DNA of 64,000 nt, taken from the NCBI RefSeq assembly GCF_001310085.1, contig NZ_CP012643.1, positions 2,773,501-2,837,500 of the forward strand. Direction: 5' to 3'. Within the stretch, counting starts at the first letter, position 1. Each line of letters opens with the position of its first letter. A program made the translations under genes and the position numbers. The notes below the pieces were generated by a model that made no database searches, was not told where the DNA came from, and worked only from the letters and a program-made list of their open reading frames with translations. Of the stretch, positions 25,844 to 35,428 are shown piece by piece. The DNA comes from Rufibacter tibetensis. GTDB taxonomy: Bacteria > Bacteroidota > Bacteroidia > Cytophagales > Hymenobacteraceae.

Positions 25844-26488
25844 ATGGAGTTACTCCGCCAGTTCATCGATCTATTTCTGCACCTAGACCAACACCTGAGC
25901 CAGATCATCTCTGACTATGGCACCTGGACCTACGCCATCCTGTTCCTCATCATCTTTGTGGAGACAGGCGTGGTAGTAATGCCTTTTTTGCCTGGTGACT
26001 CCCTGCTGTTTGCTGCCGGGGCTTTTGCAGCTACCGGAGTTTTGAATGTTTGGATACTGCTGGCATTGCTCTTTGTGGCCGCTTTCCTGGGAGATACCTT
26101 AAACTACCTCATTGGAGACTATTTTGGGCCCAAGGTTTTCCGGCGAGACTATCGGTTCCTGAAGAAAGAGTATCTGCTCAAAACACAGGCTTTCTATGAC
26201 AAGCATGGAGGCAAGACCATCATCTTTGCACGGTTTATTCCCATCATCCGGACGTTTGCGCCTTTTGTGGCTGGGGTAGGAACCATGAAGTACAGCAAGT
26301 TCCTTTCTTATAACATCATCGGTGGCTTTCTGTGGGTAGTAGGTTTTGTAGCTGCAGGCTTCATCTTCGGGAACATTCCTTTAGTGAAGAAAAACTTCAC
26401 CTTAGTAATTTTCGGGATTATCTTGATCTCCGTCATTCCACCAATCTATGAATTGGTAAAACAGAAAATGAGCCCCAAGCAGCAGTAA
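25844..26488 (+). CDS. DedA-family membrane protein
   Basis: 214 aa. VTT/DedA domain (SNARE-associated type): VETGVVVMPFLPGDSLLF, GDTLNYLIGDYFGP, KHGGKTIIFARFIPIIRTFAPFVAG, with the conserved acidic and arginine residues (E, D, R, R) of the family. About five hydrophobic segments including two re-entrant loops. Members move undecaprenyl phosphate or other lipid carriers across the inner membrane. 25 nt after comA and 33 nt before aroE. Confidence 0.93.
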   Translation: MELLRQFIDLFLHLDQHLSQIISDYGTWTYAILFLIIFVETGVVVMPFLPGDSLLFAAGAFAATGVLNVWILLALLFVAAFLGDTLNYLIGDYFGPKVFRRDYRFLKKEYLLKTQAFYDKHGGKTIIFARFIPIIRTFAPFVAGVGTMKYSKFLSYNIIGGFLWVVGFVAAGFIFGNIPLVKKNFTLVIFGIILISVIPPIYELVKQKMSPKQQ

Positions 26489-26521
26489 ACGTAGGTAGTG
26501 CCCAACTCTCAGAATACTGCC

Positions 26522-27259
26522 ATGATGAATGAATACGGCCTGATTGGATACAAGCTCACTCACTCTTTTTCTCAAAAGTACTTTACTGAAAAGTTTGAAA
26601 CAGAGGGAATAAAGGACAGTATCTACCATCTTTTTGAGTTAGATAGCATTTCTGAGTTCCCAAGCCTTTTACAACGCCATCCTAATTTAAAGGGGCTTAA
26701 CGTTACCATCCCCTACAAAGAGGCCATTCTTCCCTACTTAGATGAGTTGGATCCGGCTGCGGCCCGCATTGGAGCGATCAATGTGGTCAAATTTGAGAAT
26801 GGCCGTTTTATTGGCCACAATTCAGATTATCAGGGGTTCATGCAGTCCCTGCAGAACTTCTTTCATTGTCACCCCCTTTCACAGGCTTTGGTGCTGGGAA
26901 CGGGTGGGGCGGCCAAAGCAGTGATGGCAGCACTGGAGTACATGAACATTTCTTATAAAGTAGTTTCCCGGGAGAAGAAGCCCGGTATGCTGACATATCA
27001 GGAACTCACGCCCAGTGTCATGTCTTCGGTGTCCCTGATCATCAATGCCTCTCCGGTAGGTACTTTCCCCAACCACGACCAGGCACCGGCCATTCCTTTT
27101 GACCTGTTGTCTTCTCACCATTATCTGTATGATCTGGTGTACAACCCTGCCGAAACGCTTTTCCTGAAGCGCGGCAAAGAGGTGGGCGCCAAAACCATCA
27201 ATGGATACGAGATGCTGTGCCTGCAGGCCGAAGTTGCCTGGCAAATCTGGAACAGCTAA
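26522..27259 (+). CDS. aroE: Shikimate dehydrogenase
   Basis: 245 aa from the ATG at 26522 (a second ATG follows at once). An earlier GTG (26498) would add eight non-conserved residues. It reduces 3-dehydroshikimate to shikimate with NADPH. Motifs: YKLTHSFSQKYF (S-x-S shikimate loop), NVTIPYKEA with catalytic Lys, IGAINVV, HNSDYQGF with catalytic Asp, the NADP loop LGTGGAAKAV and the C-terminal NGYEMLCLQA. All active residues are present. Last gene of the TPR-comA-dedA run. Confidence 0.95.
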   Translation: MMNEYGLIGYKLTHSFSQKYFTEKFETEGIKDSIYHLFELDSISEFPSLLQRHPNLKGLNVTIPYKEAILPYLDELDPAAARIGAINVVKFENGRFIGHNSDYQGFMQSLQNFFHCHPLSQALVLGTGGAAKAVMAALEYMNISYKVVSREKKPGMLTYQELTPSVMSSVSLIINASPVGTFPNHDQAPAIPFDLLSSHHYLYDLVYNPAETLFLKRGKEVGAKTINGYEMLCLQAEVAWQIWNS

Positions 27260-27473
27260 TTCTATTTCTTACCAATTTTCCTGAAATCGGCCAAAAACAA
27301 AGGCTTTCTTATTGCTTTTGTAACTGGCAACTCTTCTGTTTTTCAGGTATCTTTCTCTTCAACAGTTTGGACCCTCGTGGTTGCAAAATAATTCTCTCTT
27401 GCAGAATTGTTGATGCAACCTTTCGCTCATCTCAAGGCTCTTAGCAGTAGAAGATCATTTAAGTGACCCTCCG

Positions 27474-28049
27474 TTGAAGATTTTCAAGCCCAAAGATCCT
27501 ACCGAGGCAGACCTGATAAAGCGGGCTGTAGACGGCAAGCGCGATGCCCAACAGATACTGTACCAACGGTACGCAGGCAAACTGCTGGCCGTGAGTAAGC
27601 GGTATGCCCGCACAGATTTTGAGGCCGAGGATATTTTGCAGGACTCTTTTGTGAAGGTGTTCCTGTACCTCAAAAACTTCAAGGGAGACTGTCCGCTGGA
27701 GTTCTGGATTAAACGCATTGTCATCAATACCGCCCTGAAACACCAACGCGCCAACCGTCACCTAATGGTCACCGACCAAGATGAAGAATGGGATGAAGCG
27801 TCAGACCACGACAGCATTGACAGCCAGTTTGCCTACGAAGAGTTGTTGCAACTGGTGCGGGAGTTACCACCCCGGTACCAGGCCGTGTTCAACCTCTATG
27901 CCATTGAAGGCTTTTCACACAAAGAAATAGGAGAGATGCTTGAAATCACCGAGAGTACCTCTAAATCACAATACTCCCGCGCCCGCGCCAGCTTACGGCA
28001 GGCGTTGTTGCGGTTAAAAAAGCAATACCATGAAAGAGTCACCGGCTGA
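27474..28049 (+). CDS. ECF-type RNA polymerase sigma factor
   Basis: 191 aa starting at a TTG (27474); an in-frame stop lies at 27411 and no ATG or GTG occurs between. Region 2: KRYARTDFEAEDILQDSFVKVF, FWIKRIVINTALKHQR. Region 4: LPPRYQAVFNLYAIEGFSHKEIGEMLEITESTSKSQYSRAR, with the usual helix-turn-helix. It directs RNA polymerase to a specific promoter set in response to an envelope signal. The next gene overlaps its end by 20 nt and carries an anti-sigma-like N-terminus, so the two are a sigma/regulator pair. Confidence 0.93.
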   Translation: MKIFKPKDPTEADLIKRAVDGKRDAQQILYQRYAGKLLAVSKRYARTDFEAEDILQDSFVKVFLYLKNFKGDCPLEFWIKRIVINTALKHQRANRHLMVTDQDEEWDEASDHDSIDSQFAYEELLQLVRELPPRYQAVFNLYAIEGFSHKEIGEMLEITESTSKSQYSRARASLRQALLRLKKQYHERVTG

Positions 28050-29667
28050 ACACGAACAAGGCCAGTCTGTGGAAGATGTCTTCCGGAATGGCTTTGCTGG
28101 AGCTGAAAGCGCACCTCCCTCCAGAATTTGGGAGAATATAGATAGAGAATTAGAGAACCATGAGTTGCACCGGTACAAAAAGCAGGTGATGTGGTACCGT
28201 TCCCTTGCGGCTGCTTTCCTGCTGCTTTTGCTCTCTGGAGGAATTATCCTATGGAAACAAAGCCCTCATTCAGGGGGAGGTCAACTAAGCCAGGTAACCA
28301 GCCAGCAAAAGAGCCAAAGCATTGATGCTCCTGCAGAATCTGATCAGTTAGAAGAAAGTAAATCCCTTGCACCACATAGCAGAAGAGAAGAAATAGCAAA
28401 TACGGCAGCAACAGGTAAGGAGAAGTTAGCAGCTGTTTCAGAAGCCATTTCTGCAAAACAGCCTCAAAACAGAAATCATCAATCGTTTCCTACCTCGCAG
28501 GGAAGAGGCACAGCTTTGACTAAAATTGAAAGCTCTGCTAAGGAAGTAGCTCCGTCGCAAAGCATTGATGAGTTACAGAAGCAGCAAGAAGTAATCGCCG
28601 GAATACAACCTGAGCGGAATAGTAATCCTGTTCCGGAAGAGAAGACACCCACTTCCTCACTTTTTAAGATAAATCTAAGTGATAAGTCTTTTTCTAAAAC
28701 GTTGGCTAACAGTTTGTCATCTTCTATGGAAATGCCAGTCGGGATGGATTCACTTCCCTCAACTTCTAAAAGAACCATTTTGGCCCCAAAAGAAGCAGAG
28801 GTAACTACTTTGGCGCAGACTCCTCCGGCAGGCAAGGGCCCTGAGAAGGAAAACGCTGACATGTCAAAATGGAGTGTGACCATGGCCTATACTCCACAGT
28901 ATTCTTATGCCCCGGTAAAGCTTGGGAATAACTCTTCTATGGGAAATGCCGCTTCTTTGAACCAACCACCGGTGTACCAGCAGTACCAGGAGGCGGTAGA
29001 TGAATACAATAACAGTTATTCTCCCACTTACTCCTATTCTACTATGGTTGGAGCTAGCTATAAAATCAATGAGAAATGGCAGCTGGAAAGTGGGGTGCTT
29101 TATACCCAGAATGAGGCTACTACCACCCAGTCATATATTGTGTATGGAGGAAGTAACAGATCTGCCTTTTATTCTCCCGGTAATATGAGCAATACTTATT
29201 CAGACGCGAATAAAAGCACGCCTCTGGTAACAAACGCTCTGGGGCGTGAGGGTTTAAACCAGCCCATTTATGTGACAAGAACAAACCAATACAACACTAA
29301 ATACAAGTACCAGCAGATAGGCCTTCCGGTGCGGATAGGTTATCGGATGAACCTCAAAAAGTTGTTTGCGCTCATTTCAGGTGGCGTGAACATGAACCTT
29401 CTGGTAAAGAATTCCATTGCCCCGGAAACAAGCCAGGTAGAAACGGTAAGGTTTGGATTGAATGATAAAGAGTCGCCTTTTAGAAATATACAATGGGCCG
29501 CTTCTACTTCTATTGGGGTAGGATATGATGTAACTGAGAAAATGAGTATTTTAGTGGCGCCAGAATTTACGTATTCTCTCACTCCTATGGTGCGGGAGGA
29601 GCAACAACAGGCAAATACTTACCAGCTTGGATTGAGTATTGGCGGCAGATGGCGCCTCACTAAATAA
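28030..29667 (+). CDS. Membrane protein: anti-sigma-like N-terminus, TM, outer-membrane beta-barrel-like C-terminus
   Basis: 545 aa. Layout: acidic cytoplasmic N-terminus with APPSRIWENIDRELENHEL (~28-45), a segment common at the start of Bacteroidota anti-sigma proteins; one TM segment (~58-75, LAAAFLLLLLSGGIILW); a long low-complexity Ser/Gln/Lys/Glu region (~77-275); and a C-terminal part (~278-545) of amphipathic strands (WSVTMAYTPQYSYAP, YKINEKWQLESGVLYT, YKYQQIGLPVRIGYR, ISVGVGYDVT-like) that looks like a PorT/outer-membrane-type barrel. It overlaps the sigma gene by 20 nt. It may span the envelope and report on it to the sigma factor; this is inference. Canonical anti-sigma zinc-finger residues are absent. 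Confidence 0.8.
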   Translation: MKESPAEHEQGQSVEDVFRNGFAGAESAPPSRIWENIDRELENHELHRYKKQVMWYRSLAAAFLLLLLSGGIILWKQSPHSGGGQLSQVTSQQKSQSIDAPAESDQLEESKSLAPHSRREEIANTAATGKEKLAAVSEAISAKQPQNRNHQSFPTSQGRGTALTKIESSAKEVAPSQSIDELQKQQEVIAGIQPERNSNPVPEEKTPTSSLFKINLSDKSFSKTLANSLSSSMEMPVGMDSLPSTSKRTILAPKEAEVTTLAQTPPAGKGPEKENADMSKWSVTMAYTPQYSYAPVKLGNNSSMGNAASLNQPPVYQQYQEAVDEYNNSYSPTYSYSTMVGASYKINEKWQLESGVLYTQNEATTTQSYIVYGGSNRSAFYSPGNMSNTYSDANKSTPLVTNALGREGLNQPIYVTRTNQYNTKYKYQQIGLPVRIGYRMNLKKLFALISGGVNMNLLVKNSIAPETSQVETVRFGLNDKESPFRNIQWAASTSIGVGYDVTEKMSILVAPEFTYSLTPMVREEQQQANTYQLGLSIGGRWRLTK

Positions 29668-29688
29668 ATTTTTTTAATAAAAAGTAGG

Positions 29689-29714
29689 GGTAGACCCTGG
29701 TTTAATGGTCTACC
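29689..29714 (+). terminator. Hairpin after the membrane-anchored sigma partner
   Basis: GGTAGACC and GGTCTACC pair (8 bp) across a 10-nt loop, 22 nt after the stop at 29667, followed by TTATTC. The tail is weak. It covers an ATG at 29705, which argues that the small protein downstream begins at 29750. Confidence 0.5.
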
Positions 29715-29749
29715 TTATTCAACATACTTTTACCAAGCTTTTTACCAAT

Positions 29750-29965
29750 ATGCACAAGACTTGCTCTATCCCCAAAGTAGTAAGAACCTGGGCGCTGCTT
29801 TTTTCTGTCCCTTTATACATGGGAACCGCAGCACTTCTTCTGAAGGAAGAAATTAAAGATGTTGTAAACGTGAAAGAAAAAAACATGGTGGCGGTTGTAG
29901 GAGAGAAAGTAAAGAATGCTCTCATTGACAAGCTTATAAAACAGATTATTCTGGTTTTACCTTAG
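29750..29965 (+). CDS. Small hypothetical protein with hydrophobic N-terminus
   Basis: 71 aa from the ATG at 29750; an in-frame ATG at 29705 lies inside the hairpin at 29689-29714 and is thought less likely. Hydrophobic stretch ALLFSVPLYMGTAALLL near residues 15-31, then a lysine/valine-rich region (VKEKNMVAVVGEKVKNALIDKLIKQIILVLP). It may be a single-pass membrane or exported peptide. I recognise no family. It lies between the sigma pair and a small lipoprotein, same strand. The reading could be chance. Confidence 0.45.
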   Translation: MHKTCSIPKVVRTWALLFSVPLYMGTAALLLKEEIKDVVNVKEKNMVAVVGEKVKNALIDKLIKQIILVLP

Positions 29966-30010
29966 TTTTTCTACTTCTTTCCATAAACAGAGTAACGCAT
30001 AAAGGAACAA

Positions 30011-30367
30011 ATGAAAAGAGTGATCTGGTCTTTTCTGGTTTGTGCAGGCCTGATGGCTTTCTCCGGTTGCGAGGAGGAGGAAGTTTCCAGTGACTGCTTC
30101 GAGGCAGTGGTATTAGACCAGGGCTGCGGAACCGTGTTGGCGGTTTTGGATACGGCTGCCGCCAGCATTGTTGGTGCCAAGCCCAGCAATGATTCAGTGT
30201 ACGTGAATACATTTGACCTGCATCCTTTTTATCAGGTACCTGGCAAGAGATTGTATATCACTATTAAATCTGTTCCGCCTGATGAGGCTCCCCAATGCCC
30301 AGGCTTTATTCCTATTATCTACCCTCATATCAGGGTGCTTACCGTAAGTGAGACTCCTTGTGATTAG
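30011..30367 (+). CDS. Small lipoprotein of unknown function
   Basis: 118 aa. Lipoprotein signal MKRVIWSFLVCAGLMAFSGC with Cys at residue 20, then an acidic EEEE stretch. The mature part has several Cys (SSDCFEAVVLDQGCGTV, APQCPGF, final ETPCD), which could form disulfides in the periplasm. Strand-rich. No family recognised. It ends 30 nt before a terminator-like hairpin. Confidence 0.75.
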   Translation: MKRVIWSFLVCAGLMAFSGCEEEEVSSDCFEAVVLDQGCGTVLAVLDTAAASIVGAKPSNDSVYVNTFDLHPFYQVPGKRLYITIKSVPPDEAPQCPGFIPIIYPHIRVLTVSETPCD

Positions 30368-30396
30368 AGCAAAAATTCCTTTAAGAGTAGCTCTTG

Positions 30397-30426
30397 AAAC
30401 GTCGCTTCACATGAGCGGCGTTTTTG
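30397..30426 (+). terminator. Terminator after the small lipoprotein gene
   Basis: AAACGTCGCT, 7-nt loop, AGCGGCGTTTTT. One T-G wobble in a 10-bp stem, followed by a T-run. Confidence 0.8.
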
Positions 30427-30512
30427 CGTTATTTTAGTACACCAATACAAAAAACGCTAGCATATTTAGCAGAGAGCTAAACTCTCTTGTGCCGCTTGGT
30501 GTTATAATACGT

Positions 30513-30520
30513 TACCTTTG
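30513..30520 (+). promoter_or_regulatory. -7 element of uvrB promoter (TACCTTTG)
   Basis: TACCTTTG matches TAnnTTTG and lies 17 nt before the uvrB ATG, the same distance as the element before the GNAT gene at 39540. No clear TTTG is found 19-21 bp upstream, so the -33 part is weak. Confidence 0.55.
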
Positions 30521-30537
30521 ATCGTATTTTCTCCTCT

Positions 30538-32574
30538 ATGGATTTCAAATTAACATCAGAATTCAAACCAACCGGTGATCAGCCGAAAGCTATAAAAGAA
30601 TTAGTGCGCGGCATCAGAACGGGTGAACATGCCCAAGTACTGCTGGGTGCTACTGGTACAGGTAAAACCTTTACCGTGGCTAATGTGATACAGGAGGTGA
30701 AAAAGCCTACGCTGGTGCTTTGCCATAATAAAACCTTAGCTGCGCAGCTATACGGGGAGTTTAAGCAATTCTTTCCGGATAACGCGGTAGAGTACTTTAT
30801 CTCCTACTATGATTACTATCAGCCTGAGGCCTACATAGCTTCTTCTGATGTGTTCATTGAGAAAGACCTGGCTATTAACGAGGAAATTGAGAAGCTCCGC
30901 CTTCATTGTACCTCAGCGCTACTCTCTGGTCGCCGTGATGTGATTGTGGTGGCTTCGGTGAGCTGTATCTATGGTATTGGTAACCCAGAGGAGTTCGGGA
31001 AGAACGTAATTCCGTTGGCACCGGGCATGAAAGTGAGCCGCAACAACCTGTTGTACCAGTTTGTGTCTATTCTTTACAGCCGCACCGAGGTGGAGTTCAC
31101 ACGTGGAACGTTCCGGGTGAAAGGCGACACAGTAGATATTTTTCCAGCGTACGCTGATTTTGCTTACCGCATCTATTTCTGGGGCGACGAGATTGAGTCT
31201 ATCCAGCGCATTGATCCTCAGTCTGGGAAGAAGATCGCCGATGAAGAAGGAATTTCCCTGTTTCCGGCCAACCTATTCGTGACCGGCAAAGATACCTTGA
31301 ACCAAGCCATCAACGAAATCCAGTTTGACATGGTGGCCCAGCACGAGTACTTCCTGAAAGAAGGCCGTGACGGGGAAGCCAAACGCATTAAGGAACGTAC
31401 CGAGTTTGACTTAGAGATGATTCGGGAACTGGGTTACTGCTCTGGTATTGAGAACTACTCCCGCTACTTTGACCGCCGGGAGCCTGGTGCCCGTCCGTTC
31501 TGCTTATTGGATTATTTCCCAGATGATTTCCTGATGGTAATTGACGAGAGCCACGCAACCTTGCCACAGGTACGTGCTATGTGGGGTGGTGACCGTTCGC
31601 GTAAAACTGCACTGGTGGAATATGGTTTCCGGTTACCGGCGGCCATGGACAACCGTCCGCTTACCTTTAATGAGTTTGAAAGCGTCATGCACCAGGTTAT
31701 CTTCGTGAGCGCCACACCCGGCGATTACGAGATTCAGAAATCGGAAGGTGTGGTGGTGGAGCAGATCATCCGTCCAACCGGTCTTCTTGATCCTGAGATT
31801 GAGATCAGGCCCAGCCAGAACCAGATTGACGATTTGCTGGACGAGGTAGACAACCGCATCAAATCCGGCGACCGTATTTTGGTGACCACGCTCACCAAGC
31901 GCATGGCCGAGGAACTGACCAAGTACATGGAGCGGCTTAACATTAAGGTAAAATACATCCACTCTGAGGTGAAAACCCTGGATCGGGTGGAGATTCTTCG
32001 CGAACTGCGCCTGGGCATTATTGACGTCCTGATTGGGGTGAACTTACTTCGCGAGGGGCTCGACTTACCGGAGGTAAGCTTAGTAGCCATTTTGGATACC
32101 GACAAAGAAGGCTTCCTGCGTGACCAACGTTCTCTGATTCAGACTATTGGCCGTGCCGCCCGTAACGAGAACGGAAAAGTGATCATGTACGCAGACCGAA
32201 TGACTGGTTCTATGCAGCGTGCCATTGACGAAACCAACCGCCGCCGCACGGTACAGATGGAGTACAACCAGGAGCACGGCATTACGCCTAAAACCATCTT
32301 TAAGTCCAAAGAAGCCATCATGGAGCAAACCTCCGTGGCTGATTCCAATAGAACGAAGGAGCCGAAAGCCTATGCTGGTCCGGACGAGAGCCTGATGTCT
32401 ATTGCTGCTGACCCGGTGGTGCAGTACATGAAAAAAGATGAGTTGGAGAAAGTCATCAAGAAAACTGAAAAGCAGATGGAAGCCGCGGCCAAGGAACTGG
32501 ACTTCCTGCAAGCTGCCAAGTTTAGAGATGAATTAGCTGAGTTGCGCAAGCTGCTGAAAAACAAGCGCGATTAG
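30538..32574 (+). CDS. uvrB: Excinuclease ABC subunit B
   Basis: 678 aa, full length. DNA-damage recognition helicase-like subunit of UvrABC nucleotide excision repair. Walker [11 protein letters not shown] (~37-46); the beta-hairpin [11 protein letters not shown] that clamps DNA; helicase motifs with [58 protein letters not shown] and the QTIGRAARN motif VI; and a C-terminal UVR domain (~630-670, [25 protein letters not shown]) that binds UvrC. All standard parts are intact. Single gene with its own promoter and terminator. Confidence 0.98.
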   Translation: MDFKLTSEFKPTGDQPKAIKELVRGIRTGEHAQVLLGATGTGKTFTVANVIQEVKKPTLVLCHNKTLAAQLYGEFKQFFPDNAVEYFISYYDYYQPEAYIASSDVFIEKDLAINEEIEKLRLHCTSALLSGRRDVIVVASVSCIYGIGNPEEFGKNVIPLAPGMKVSRNNLLYQFVSILYSRTEVEFTRGTFRVKGDTVDIFPAYADFAYRIYFWGDEIESIQRIDPQSGKKIADEEGISLFPANLFVTGKDTLNQAINEIQFDMVAQHEYFLKEGRDGEAKRIKERTEFDLEMIRELGYCSGIENYSRYFDRREPGARPFCLLDYFPDDFLMVIDESHATLPQVRAMWGGDRSRKTALVEYGFRLPAAMDNRPLTFNEFESVMHQVIFVSATPGDYEIQKSEGVVVEQIIRPTGLLDPEIEIRPSQNQIDDLLDEVDNRIKSGDRILVTTLTKRMAEELTKYMERLNIKVKYIHSEVKTLDRVEILRELRLGIIDVLIGVNLLREGLDLPEVSLVAILDTDKEGFLRDQRSLIQTIGRAARNENGKVIMYADRMTGSMQRAIDETNRRRTVQMEYNQEHGITPKTIFKSKEAIMEQTSVADSNRTKEPKAYAGPDESLMSIAADPVVQYMKKDELEKVIKKTEKQMEAAAKELDFLQAAKFRDELAELRKLLKNKRD

Positions 32575-32594
32575 CATCAACTAATAATATCAGG

Positions 32595-32658
32595 AAAGCC
32601 TCGCCTGTTTTGAAGTCGTTTCTATGAAATCGGCTCTGAAACAAGCGAGGCTTTTTTA
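32595..32658. terminator. Bidirectional terminator between uvrB and the convergent pseudogene
   Basis: AAAGCCTCGC and GCGAGGCTTT form a perfect 10-bp outer stem, with an inner TGTTT/AAACA continuation after one mismatch and a T-run on the right. Between convergent gene ends. Confidence 0.8.
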
Positions 32659-32672
32659 TAAGAATTCTACTC

Positions 32673-34034
32673 CTAAGTCAGTAGAACTATCTTCTTGGTT
32701 CTATGATACGTGTCAGTTTTTATAGAAACGTAGTAGATGCCGGAAGAAGTAAGGAAAGATTTCAATTGCAGCGTGTTAACTCCGGCTGAGGCTTTGTGCG
32801 CTTGTTTGTAAACTGTGGCGCCTTTGGTGTCTACTACCTGAAGCTGAACAGTGGAAGGTGCAGGAACGGAAAAGCGCAGGTTCAACTGGCCTTGAAATGG
32901 ATTAGGGAAAGCCTCCAGTGTAAACGGAAGAACATCAGAAGGTTTATCACTACCCAGAGGGAGGATTTTGGAGTACACCACATTATCATATGGCTGCAGG
33001 GCGTAGATCCTGTTATGCTTGCTCTCCGCAAACTGGAAATGATGCAGACTGGAGGCAAAAGGCGGAGTCCCGATGTTCTGCATGTCTCTTGCCCAGGTTG
33101 CTCCTTTGTCTTTAGAAACCAAAATGCCACGGCTAGGCCAGTTGCTGGTCCACAGCGTACCGTCTTTGCTCACGTAAAAACTATTCGCGACTAGTTAGTC
33201 CCAGTAATTCCATGACGTGTTGTGGGTGAGGTACAAAGGGCGCCAGGTGTGGCCACCATCCGCTGATTTCAGAGTCCCTCCAACAGCTACAGTACCGTCG
33301 CTTCCGGCTACACCTACATAAAGGCTGTCATTTTCATCCACCGCAATAGAATACAGATGGGCCACATTGAAGTTGTCTACCTGTCGAAACCGGATGTCTA
33401 CGGGTTGCCAGGTGGTTTGCTGCTTTTGCCGGGTATATAACCCTATCTTGGTATCTTGCTGCCCGTTGCCATCATGCGTACCCACGTACACCTGATTGTT
33501 TTTGCCGATAGCTATAGTCCAGGCGCTTAAAGTACCCGTCATGCCTTGGATGTCTTTCGTCCAGGTCTGGCCATTATCAGTAGAGGTGAAAACCCCGTCG
33601 CCTACAAAGAACTGTTCATCGCCGTCATCTTCGCCCAGGTCTCCAGTGACCAGATACAGCGTTCCCTCACTGTCTGCCACAATTTTTCTGATGGAGTAAC
33701 TACTGCCAATGGGATGAGAACTCCAGTTTTGGCCTTGATCTAAGGAGCGGTAAACCATACCTTGTCCGCCCGCCAACAGGGTTCCATCTGCTTTTGCCAA
33801 CATACTGACCACTGCGTGTGGCAATACCTGTTGCCAGTTCCTTCCATCGTCGGAGCAAAGTATACCAGCTTCAGCTGATCCAATGAAAATCCTGTCATTC
33901 ACCGGACTAATAGTGATGCTGGTGGTATTTGCGAAATTGGAGCTAAGGGGCGAACTGGGAGTCCAGACAGCCTGTGCAGCCGCTTTTGTTGAAAACAGGC
34001 CTAAAATGAACAGTAAGATCAGCAAAGGTCTCAT
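32673..34034 (-). pseudogene. BNR/sortilin-type repeat protein with T9SS sorting domain, broken by one in-frame stop
   Basis: One continuous reading frame from 34034 to 32673 (about 450 codons) interrupted only by a TAA at 33197-33195. Before it: signal peptide (1-20, STKAAAQ) and several BNR-like units (ILCSDDGRNWQQV, MVYRSLDQGQNWSS, GVFTSTDNGQTWTKD, GTLKSADGGHTWRPL). After it, still in frame: LVANSFYVSKDGTLWTSN, ILVSKDKGATWARD and a type IX secretion C-terminal sorting domain (FPNPFQGQLNLRFS...SSGIYYVSIKTD). The repeat unit pattern continues across the stop, so this is a nonsense change or a sequencing error, not two genes. The product would be a secreted or surface beta-propeller protein; the truncated form would lose its export signal. 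Confidence 0.85.
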
Positions 34035-34336
34035 AGAATAAGCAGTTAAGAAAATATTTGTTTCAATTGAGATTCATGGAATAGGGAAGTAGTTGCAAGG
34101 AAAGGGAAAGTTTTCTTTGGGTATTTAGTCTTTAGGTAATTGTATATTAGTTGATTGCATGTATGGGTTTCGAAAGCCGAGGTAAAGTGCTCCTTAAGTA
34201 GTTAGGGGTATAAACGCTTGGAATGGTCTTTGCTTTTGAGGAAATACTTGTCTTTAGAATAAGGAAGTGGTTAGGAAATATCAAATGTCGGTGGAATTTA
34301 AGAGACAGGTAATGCTCCATTTAACCCTTATTATTC
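34035..34336. other. Divergent intergenic region (~300 bp)
   Basis: No open frame, no repeat and no exact TAnnTTTG promoter in either direction. Nothing else recognised. Confidence 0.4.
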
Positions 34337-35329
34337 ATGAAAAAACTTTTCCAACTGTTGTGGCTTCTGACCGCTCCTTTTTTGATGAGCTCTTGCTCAG
34401 AGGATGACGAACCTGCTCCAACTCCTTATTCCCAGCTTACCTCCACAGTGGTGTACTCCAGGTACACAAACAACGGTTACCTGCCTAAAGACCAACCAGT
34501 CACAGAATTGCGCGTGTATGATGGTGACACGGTACGCTACAACTTCCGGTTTGAGACCAATCAAGCTTTCAAAGATTTCAAGGTGTATGACAACATCAGA
34601 GGCCGTGATTTTCATTTGATGGGTACGCCCATTATTACTATAAGCAATGGGGTGACAGTGGCAGAATACAACTTGGTTTACGTAGTTGATGATGCCTTCA
34701 TCAGAGAAATTCCTAATCGGGAGATCAAGTTGACGGTTGAACCAGAACTAGCAGATGGTACCGTCTATAAAGACCCCGCTACAGGCAAGCCAATGGAAAT
34801 CCAGTTTAAGGTTTCCGACCCGTATGTGTACAGAGGAGCCAAACTGTACAATTACTTTGGAACTTCCAGAAACTCACTGGTGATTTTTGACTTAGGCATT
34901 GCTCAGCATCCCCGGCAGGCATTAGTAGACGAAAAATTCTTAAGTCCTTTTGCATTCCTCTCCAACAAAATGCCTCCTCGGGATTGGACTGACAGCCGAT
35001 TTGAGCATTCCTTTACCTCTGGCCCAGATATGGGAGAAGGCAAAGTTACTTTCGTGAAAGTACCGGCAGGGGCTAAAAACTGGAATCAACCTAATCTGAT
35101 TGCCACTGGAATGAAGCAGTATGGACCATGGGTAAGCACTGTCATCAATGCACAGGTAGGCGATGTGTATGCTTTCAAAGTGCGCTATGCTCGCCAAGAG
35201 TCTTGGGTGATCTATGGCGTAATGGAAGTAAAAGCCATTGTTGATGACCACGACACTTCTCAAGGCAATGGCCATGATAACGATTACATGGAGTTTGACA
35301 TTAAATACTTTCCTGGGTATCGTTATTAA
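34337..35329 (+). CDS. Lipoprotein of unknown function
   Basis: 330 aa. Lipoprotein signal MKKLFQLLWLLTAPFLMSSC with Cys at residue 20, then an acidic SEDDEPAP linker. The rest is strand-rich with many aromatic residues (RVYDGDTVRYNFRFETN, YVVDDAFIREIPN, YGPWVSTVINAQVGDVYAFKVRYAR). It could be a surface carbohydrate- or protein-binding domain, but no family is recognised. The late segment AIVDDHDTSQGNGHDNDYMEF is rich in Asp/His/Asn and may bind metal; this is a guess. Single gene, ended by a terminator shared with the molybdenum hydroxylase genes. Confidence 0.8.
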   Translation: MKKLFQLLWLLTAPFLMSSCSEDDEPAPTPYSQLTSTVVYSRYTNNGYLPKDQPVTELRVYDGDTVRYNFRFETNQAFKDFKVYDNIRGRDFHLMGTPIITISNGVTVAEYNLVYVVDDAFIREIPNREIKLTVEPELADGTVYKDPATGKPMEIQFKVSDPYVYRGAKLYNYFGTSRNSLVIFDLGIAQHPRQALVDEKFLSPFAFLSNKMPPRDWTDSRFEHSFTSGPDMGEGKVTFVKVPAGAKNWNQPNLIATGMKQYGPWVSTVINAQVGDVYAFKVRYARQESWVIYGVMEVKAIVDDHDTSQGNGHDNDYMEFDIKYFPGYRY

Positions 35330-35371
35330 CTTTTGACACTATCTTTTTGCTCTGCTTTTCATAAAACAGGT

Positions 35372-35420
35372 AAAAAACAGAAAAGCCACTTTACAACGTA
35401 GAGCGGCTTTTCTGTTTTTA
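35372..35420. terminator. Bidirectional terminator between lipoprotein and xdh-like genes
   Basis: AAAAACAGAAAAGCC and GGCTTTTCTGTTTTT flank a ~19-nt middle that can add a short AGxGG/CCxCT pairing. T-runs on both strands. Same AACAGAAAAGCC block as the terminators at 53603 and 62847. Confidence 0.85.
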
Positions 35421-35428
35421 TAGTTGAC

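Noticed and set aside
33173-33194. Programmed stop-codon read-through in the T9SS repeat protein
   Set aside because: The context is TAA followed by CTA, but no bacterial read-through or recoding structure is visible; mutation or base error is simpler.
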